Assembly (NCBI GenBank): GCA_017311315.1
Contig: CM029671.1
Location: 18,040,565-18,104,564, forward strand
Length of the DNA: 64,000 nucleotides
From: Dendrocalamus latiflorus
Lineage: Eukaryota; Streptophyta; Magnoliopsida; Poales; Poaceae
Reading direction: 5' to 3'
Position 1 is the first letter of the stretch. Every line of letters begins with the position of its first letter. Of this stretch, positions 57,960 through 64,000 are shown piece by piece. The translations under genes and the position numbers were made by a program. The notes beneath the pieces were generated by a model. It did no database searches. It worked only from the letters and a program-made list of their open reading frames with translations, and was not told the origin of the DNA.

Positions 57960-59640
57960 TAACAGAATCTATTATCAAAGTCGTGAAAGATTTTGGTCTT
58001 ACAAACAAAAATTTTCAATTACTCTAGACAATGCTGTAGCAAACTCCACAGCAATTGATATTCTCACTCTGTTATTTAGTATATACGCCGAATCTTTCTT
58101 GCTACATCAGCGATGCACCTGCCATATTATTAATCTTATAGTTAAATGTGGTTTAAAGATGTTAGATTGATATTTTCAATCTTTTCGTGATGCAATTTCT
58201 TTCGTAAATAATTCTAACCAATAAATTGTAGCATATAAGAACTACTACATTGCGATGAGTGTACATCCACGAAAGTTTGGTGTAGCCATGCCGGTAAGGT
58301 GGAACTCAACTTATTTCATGCTACAAAATATTTTTACCATATAAGCCCACATTTTCTGTTTTTATGCACACGTCAGGGGCGAAGCTACGTTATACCGTCG
58401 GGGTCGGCCGACCCCGACGACTGCCTCCCGTACCAGGCAATTTTTGGCCAGCGTAGACCCCGGCAAAAAAATGTTTGACCCCGACGGGCACCTAGCAGCC
58501 CAGCGCGGCAGAGCCCAATTGGCCAGCCTTGTGATGCAACTATGCAAACCGCAGGTACCAACGGCAAGCGGCATGCCCAGTACGCTTGGCCTTAGGCCTT
58601 CGGCCTTCGTGGACGTGCAGCAACATCACAACTGCCACGGCTTGGTCTTTGGCCTTTGGCCTGCCAACCCCGGCGGCGTTTTATCCTGGCTTCGCCCCTG
58701 GCACACGTACTATCACAGCCATGTCGGGAACACACTATTGACTGAGCAATGTAGGTATGTTGTTGTTACTAGTATTTCTGGAATTCTTTTACGAAATCAT
58801 TGTTGCTTTATACAGAGTATACTATCTAACATCTTCTTTAATTGTGCATCATATTCCTGCGATTGTGACACATTTAAAGCTAATGAAAATAACATAGTAT
58901 TACAAGAGGTTATGTGTGCTATGAAACTAAATATTTAAAATATTAGAATGAGATTCCGTTCTTATACGCATTTGCATTTATTATAGATCCAAGAGTTAAA
59001 ATTGTACGATTCACTAATATTCTTTCACTTCTAGATAAGGCTACATGGATAAATTATTATAACTATTTTTTAGCTGTTCGTTCTAAATTATCTGAAGTTT
59101 ATTAGAAGTAAGAGCATAAGTTTCAGGGAGTTCGCGTGCAACGATCTCCACCAACACCCACCACAGGTAAGAAGAAATATGTGAGGCAAATTTTTTGGTG
59201 TAGTAGGATCCTTCGGAAGATCTAGTTCTACATTGTCAAGTGTTGGAGCAATCCATACTAGGACTCGCGGAGAATTATCAGTCTTTCTGGACAGCGATCC
59301 CGTGCGTCACCATAAAGAGGACTTCAACATTCTAGAATGGTGGCATGAGCACAAGCTAACATATTTGGTTCTATCCATATTAGTACGGGATGTGTTAACC
59401 ATTCCTGTCTCGACGGTTTCTTCCGAGTCAGCTTTCAGTCTTTCTAGAAGAATATTAGAGGAAAGAATAACAAGTCTCGCGAGTAAGATGGTGGAAGTAC
59501 ATCTCACAATGAAAGATTAGAAACAAACTTATGCGCGAGCTCAACACTACATGGTGAATATAGAGTTGGAACACACGTTCAACAATCTCTATGTAGATAA
59601 TGATGACAACGCCGATGACACCGATACTTCTTAGAGCATC
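57960..59640 (+). pseudogene. Decayed hAT transposase
   Basis: Several frames carry ordered hAT pieces. First is ITLDNAVANSTAIDIL, then LLHQRCTCHIINLIVKCGLK (about 58010-58160). Next is HPRKFGVAMPVRWNSTYFML (58265-58325), the usual RWNSTY block. Then comes FAFIIDPRVK-like and LLDKATWINYYNYFLAVRSK (58970-59090). Last is an open C-terminal dimerisation domain at 59233-59520: ELSVFLDSD, FNILEWWHEHKLTYLVLS, RDVLTIPVSTVSSESAFS. The BED zinc finger and N-terminus are absent. Stops and frame changes elsewhere, plus a MITE insertion, make it non-functional. Confidence 0.85.
58374..58700. mobile_element. hAT MITE (327 bp) nested in the hAT transposase remnant
   Basis: GCACACGT flanks both ends (58366-58373, 58701-58708). 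Ends are CAGGGGCGAAGCTACG and the complement of CAGGGGCGAAGCCAGG. The interior is GC-rich with GGGGTCGGCCGACCCCG near the left end. The open frames through it are chance. Confidence 0.9.
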
Positions 59641-59844
59641 TATGTATACATTGTACCTTTTCTTTTTTCTTTTACCTATAATGCTGAGCTAGAAAATCCC
59701 CTTCCTTAGACCCCACACAGTGTGGGAGCTTGGCACTGGGTACACCCTTTTTTTAATGCTGAGCTAGAGCCTGTACTCTTTTTTCTTTCCAAAAGTTTTC
59801 TTAAGTTAAGTTTTTACTTAACAAAGTTTTTAATGAGGCAGTCA

Positions 59845-60085
59845 TTTAAAGGGCTTATTCTTTTTGGTTTTGGCTTATAGCTTATAGCTGTTCGCGAGAG
59901 CAAAGTACAGAGTAAGGAAAACACGCGTATGGTTTTGACCGATATAAATAAAATCGTTAAATGTGTACTACAATCAATTTGTAAATCCCGTATTGAAAAA
60001 AACATTCTATTTGAAAACTAGTTAATGTAGAAAAGCTAAAAAATAGCTTTTAAAAGCTAAAAAAGAGGCACAAACATTAATAAAG
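59845..60085. mobile_element. MITE, uninterrupted relative of 34480-35390
   Basis: Begins about AAAGGGCTTATTCTTTTTGG and ends about AAAAAAGAGGCACAAAC. Homologous to the two pieces flanking the Tourist insertion at 34535-35200, so it serves as the empty-site form. Confidence 0.65.
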
Positions 60086-60424
60086 CCTATTATTACATTT
60101 CTATAATTTATTTTGTCGTTTTCAAATTCTACACATTTGTTTGAATCATTACAATTTTTTTTCAAAATTTTCGGAGCATGTCTACGTGGCTCGTGGACTA
60201 AACGGGCGCACGATGGTCTGGTATAGCACGAACGCCCGCTAGACCGTAACTGAGCCACTGCCTTAGCTCATGAACTAATATGGCACAATCCATTCAGGCT
60301 AATAGACTAAATAGACAGTGCCCAATGAACCTATACAGGATCCGGCCCGTTGGTGTCAAGTTATATTGGCTTGTTTGTAAGCAGGTAACCCCTGCATCAT
60401 CCTACTCTCTTCGTACTGGAGGTT
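60086..60424. other. Intergenic, repeat-like
   Basis: GGCTCGTGGACTAAACGGGC and similar words around 60190-60350 suggest another decayed repeat. No gene seen. Confidence 0.35.
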
Positions 60425-61240
60425 CCAGAAATTTAGCTTGCAATGAAAGGTGGGAATGAAATGATTCCTTTTGTCCCAAAATATCTATGCTCAATAAAAT
60501 GGATATATGAAATTAAAACACTGCAATTTCATATGCGCTGTGTTATCCTACCTAAATTTAGTTTGATTCAACTTGTTGTGACTTCAAATTCGCTGGCTAC
60601 ACCTAGAAAGTTATTGATCTATTATATTATCATGCTATTTCCTTTGTGGACAATCTGACCCAATATTGTGCACATTCAAATTAGATGACCCATACAAGTG
60701 TGAATGTTCATCTATATCATGGTTAAGTTTCATGCATTTGTATCTTTTCGGGTCATTCTAGCGGCAGATTGCCACTGTCTGTGAGGACACAGTGGTCCAT
60801 CCATTAACTTCGAGTCTGCTGCTGTTGGCAACTTTTGGAGCTGATGAAGTTTGCTTTCAGTTGGGCAGTTGATGAAAAGAGGAAGTCATCGTGGTCAGTA
60901 TGTTTATGTTCATTGAATTATTCGTGATTGTGACCCAAGATCGTATTCCAGGTTTGCATTTGGCTCATCTGAGTTAATGAGCCACTTGCAACTGAAGATC
61001 TATTCAATCTGTCGTGCTCTTTATCTACATCTTCTGAAAAATGGATTGATGCTTCAGTTTCGTTTCTTGAACAAGGTTTGCACAAGTAATAGTTTCAGCC
61101 ATTTCAGGCATACACTTGAAACTGAAAATATTAAAGTTACGGCTAAGTTTGCTGACGCAGCTGGTAGGCTAAAACGCAGATACGATCTGATCATATTTTG
61201 AGTTAGACGAGGTAGGTAGAGAAATCATAAGGCTTGAAAT
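60425..61240 (+). repeat. Displaced 3' flank of F-box copy D
   Basis: GTGGTCCATCCATTAAC, CTGCTGCTGTTGGC, TTTCAGTTGGGCAGTT and TTGTATCTTTTC appear in the same order as in the 3' flank of the intact copy (50240-50400). This places the end of copy D here, about 3 kb from its last coding piece. Confidence 0.7.
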
Positions 61241-61568
61241 GGAGATCCTCTGATCGTGACTAACAACGAACAGCATTAACATTAGAACAGTTGCCGCATA
61301 GATGAACTCTAAAGCATTACATTGGACAACACACTGGAAACGAGAGAACTGAGCACCATTGAGCTTGAGCCTGTGGCCTTGTGCACAGGCCAAACACAAG
61401 GAGAGAAAAATACTGATATCATGAAAGAATAGTAGTACATCAGTTTTAGCTACAATACATATATCTGAAAGCGTAATTCTCATCTTGATTTTAGGCTATA
61501 GTAGTGTGATTTATTCTACTAGACATATACCAGGCGACGACAAATCGAACTATATATGCTGAATCTTC

Positions 61569-63960
61569 TCAGTGTGGAAAGCCAACGGCTCTGCCGCAGA
61601 GTAAGGCGTTCGTCGGGATGTTGTACTCGTTTGAGAAGCTCTGCTCCGCCGTCCAGACTCTCAGGTACAGCTGCTGGCCGAGGTATTGCCGGTCCCAGTT
61701 CGCCGACCTCAGGTTCCACATCCCTTGGTTGTCCAGCGACACCAAGATCGCCGACCATCCGTTCGGGTACACCTGAATTGAGAGTTTCACTCAAGTTCAG
61801 CCTTATCTCATCAATGTTCAGAGTTGGTTCTTGAATTACTCTGAACTTGATGATGCAAAAAATCTCATGACATTCATTAGGCCATACCTGAACTGTATGC
61901 CTTGCTTGTGCGTCGACCAAGTTGTAGCTCGTGCGCTGATTCTCGGTCCACTGGCCATTGCCGTACCTGAATTCAGTGAGAAGATCAAAGGTGAATCAAT
62001 GCTTGTCATGTGAATCTTCATGCGAGAAATGAGGAGCATAAGTTTCAGGCACTACTGAAAATTGTAGCTTACCCGACAACCCAGAAATCGTATCCATCAA
62101 GATGCCAGGACTGCATTTCGCTCTGGGTATTCTGGAACACGACCTCGATGAACTCGTGGAGGTTGAGCCTGACCACCGGCGTCCCCACCCGGGGCGCCCG
62201 GCCGTCAGGCCTCGCCGGGACGCTGTCCCAAGCGATCACATTGGCGATGTTGAAATTGTCCACGAGCTTCAGGGGCGTGTCGGGGACGACGAAGGAGACG
62301 CTGTTAACCGCGTACCTCTTCTGCCCAGCGATCAGAGGAGCAGAGTTGGCAAAGACCAAGGTCCTCGACGTCCGAATCGTCCCGTAGTGGAACGACCCCT
62401 GGGGGTTGGGCCGCGCCGCGCTGGCCGTCAGGTTCCACCGGAACGACCTCGCCTGGTTCATGGACCACTCGGGCTGCTCCGGTGGCCCTGCCGGGACCGG
62501 GCCGGCTGCCCTGGAGGTGGCGCTGCTGTAATGCAGTGTCCCAATCGCCGTCAGCGCGGTCGGGTTGAACCGCGTCGACGCGACGACGGCGTAGTCCCGC
62601 GGCGGCTTGTCGAGGGTGACCAGGAACGCCACGGACTGGCCGACGTGCACGTCGAGGGAGTCGTAGACGTTCTGCACCGGGTGTGTGCCTTCGACCTCGA
62701 CCAGCTTCAGAGAATGGTTCTGGATTCTGACGTTGATGGACGTCTTCAGGCCGACATTAGAGACCCTGAACAGATACGTCTTCCCTGAAAAAAAAGCCAA
62801 CAATTTACAGCAGCATTGTTAATTTCAAACATCGAAATCAACCATTTCACTCGTGTTCATCGGATCAAATGTGGTTTCAGAATCGAGAATAAACCAACCT
62901 TGGTCGCCGACGAAGGTTGCAGACTGCATGCCGTTGATGAGAAGGCCATCAGGGAACGGGAGGGAGGCTCCCGAGTCGAGGGTCCGCCTCAACTGCTTGT
63001 GCCCGGCCCTGTACCAGTCGCCGACGAGGAGGGTGAAGTCGCCGGCGGGCGGCGGGTAGGGGACGGGGATGAAGGGGCGCTGGTAAACGTTGAGGGCGCC
63101 GAAGCCGCCGCCGGCGCGGTGCAAAGCGACGGAGGGGAAGTAGGTGAAGGTGCCGATCTGGTCCTTGGTCTGGAACCTGTAGGTGTAGTTGCCGCCCGGC
63201 GGGATGGGGCAGTTGGTGCCCAGCACGCCGTCCTGCCATGAGTTCTTGCGCTGCTTGATCCCGTTCCTGCATTCGCGTTTGCAGTTGCACACGCACAAAC
63301 AGTGTGTGTGAGCCAAGAAAGAGAGCCATGAGGAGCCAGGGGAGGAGGAGGCTGTACCATGTGACGAGGAATGGCTCGTCGAGGTGGTTGATGACGTTGA
63401 CGATGATGTTGTCGTTGGTGACGCAGTCGATGCGAGGGCCAGGGAACTGGCCATTGATCAGGATGCCCTTCAAGCAACATCAATCGGAAACCAATGCCAA
63501 GTTAATTAGACCCTGAGAAGCAGCATACCAAGATGGGGACGAAAAACTACACTTGCAAGAAGAAAAACCTAATTCTGCATCCTGACTGCACACTATGAAG
63601 TGTGAACTATTCGCCCTGCGAGTGTGAGAGCATAGCCAAGTTTGCGAGTAGATTGTAGAAAAGGGGTGAACCAAAAGTGGAAAGCGGTGGCAGCTTTGTT
63701 TGGGCACGATACATGGCAAGAATCCTGAGCAGCATTTGGCAGTTGGGAAGCACCCAGAGATGAGAAATGCCGGGAGCTAGGCATCCACAAAAGTAGCGGC
63801 ATACCTGCTGGGTGGTGCCGAGCGGGTTGATGGGACCATAGGTCACTCTCCAGGTGAAGAAGCGGTAGGGGTCATCGGCGCCGGCGAGCACGACGAGCAG
63901 GCATGCCAAGGCCACAGGCAAACTAGGCGAAGAAGAGGAAGCAGACACCATTCTTGGCAT
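61569..63960 (-). CDS. SKU5-similar (SKS) multicopper-oxidase-like protein, 542 aa, six exons
   Basis: Exons (minus): 63805-63960, 63358-63467, 62899-63266, 62073-62784, 61888-61966 and 61569-61772. All introns are GT-AG with agreeing phases. Residues 1 to ~28 form a signal peptide (LPVALACLLVVLAGA), so the protein is secreted. Three cupredoxin domains follow: GILINGQFPGPRIDC, then NVINHLDEPFLVTWNGIKQR; WQDGVLGTNCPIPPGGNYTY and TFTYFPSVALHRAGGGFGAL; VEVEGTHPVQNVYDSLDVHV; and FQNTQSEMQSWHLDGYDFWV. It belongs to the ascorbate-oxidase homologue/SKS group (pollen NTP303, Bp10, SKU5). Copper ligands are lost: HWHG is TWNGI, HxHGH is HLDGY, and the C-terminal HCH block is MWNLRSANWDRQYLG. A redox role is therefore unlikely; cell-wall/growth functions are known for relatives. 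No GPI-anchor tail is seen. The ATG at 63960 was chosen; a second lies at 63951. Confidence 0.9.
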
Positions 63961-64000
63961 GGCTGCCGGCCACACCGGATCTGGAAGCAGTGAGTGAACC

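Noticed and set aside
62102..62788. 228-aa plus-strand ORF
   Set aside because: Exact shadow of SKS exon 4. The minus-strand reading carries the family motifs and correct splice sites.

Overview
This is a nuclear segment of a plant genome, almost certainly a grass. It has intron-split genes with plant-type splice sites, very GC-rich first exons, many Tourist-like MITEs with TAA/TTA target duplications, Mutator-like elements with 9-bp target duplications, hAT elements with 8-bp duplications, and LTR-retrotransposon debris. I cannot name the species from the sequence alone. Most of the window is repeat-derived, with a few real genes standing in it.

Layout. 0-11 kb holds a single-exon PADRE/DUF4228 gene (minus strand) among MITEs. 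11.6-15 kb is decayed LTR-retrotransposon sequence. 16-23 kb holds a dead minus-strand F-box gene cut up by insertions, including a 585-bp near-palindromic Mutator-type foldback element. 24.6-28.3 kb carries an intact six-exon gene for the histone chaperone NASP (minus strand).

Immediately upstream of NASP, 28.6-34.4 kb is the most interesting block. It is a 5.8-kb island bounded by 179-bp inverted repeats and filled with exons of three unrelated genes, all on the minus strand: a tropinone-reductase-like SDR, a YTH-domain m6A reader and an ABHD11-like alpha/beta hydrolase. It looks like a Pack-MULE-type transduplication. SDR exons 1-2 join YTH exons in frame through plausible splice sites, giving an open 294-residue chimera that ends at what looks like the native YTH stop. 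A second phase-compatible junction links SDR exons 3-4 to the ABHD11-like exons.

36-48.5 kb is LTR-retrotransposon territory. It includes a 5.1-kb solo LTR with a 5-bp target duplication (AGATT) and a 1.15-kb hAT-type element. 48.8-61.2 kb is an F-box cluster with one intact gene and two broken paralogues. One paralogue was split by a 1.24-kb Mutator-like element and by a small hAT MITE. The other was opened by several insertions, among them a decayed hAT transposase that was itself hit by a hAT MITE. The window ends with a complete six-exon SKU5-similar multicopper-oxidase-like gene (minus strand).

No rRNA, tRNA or CRISPR feature was recognised. The genes that look functional (PADRE, NASP, F-box, SKS) are unrelated neighbours and not a pathway. 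The shared theme is element-driven gene capture and gene breakage.
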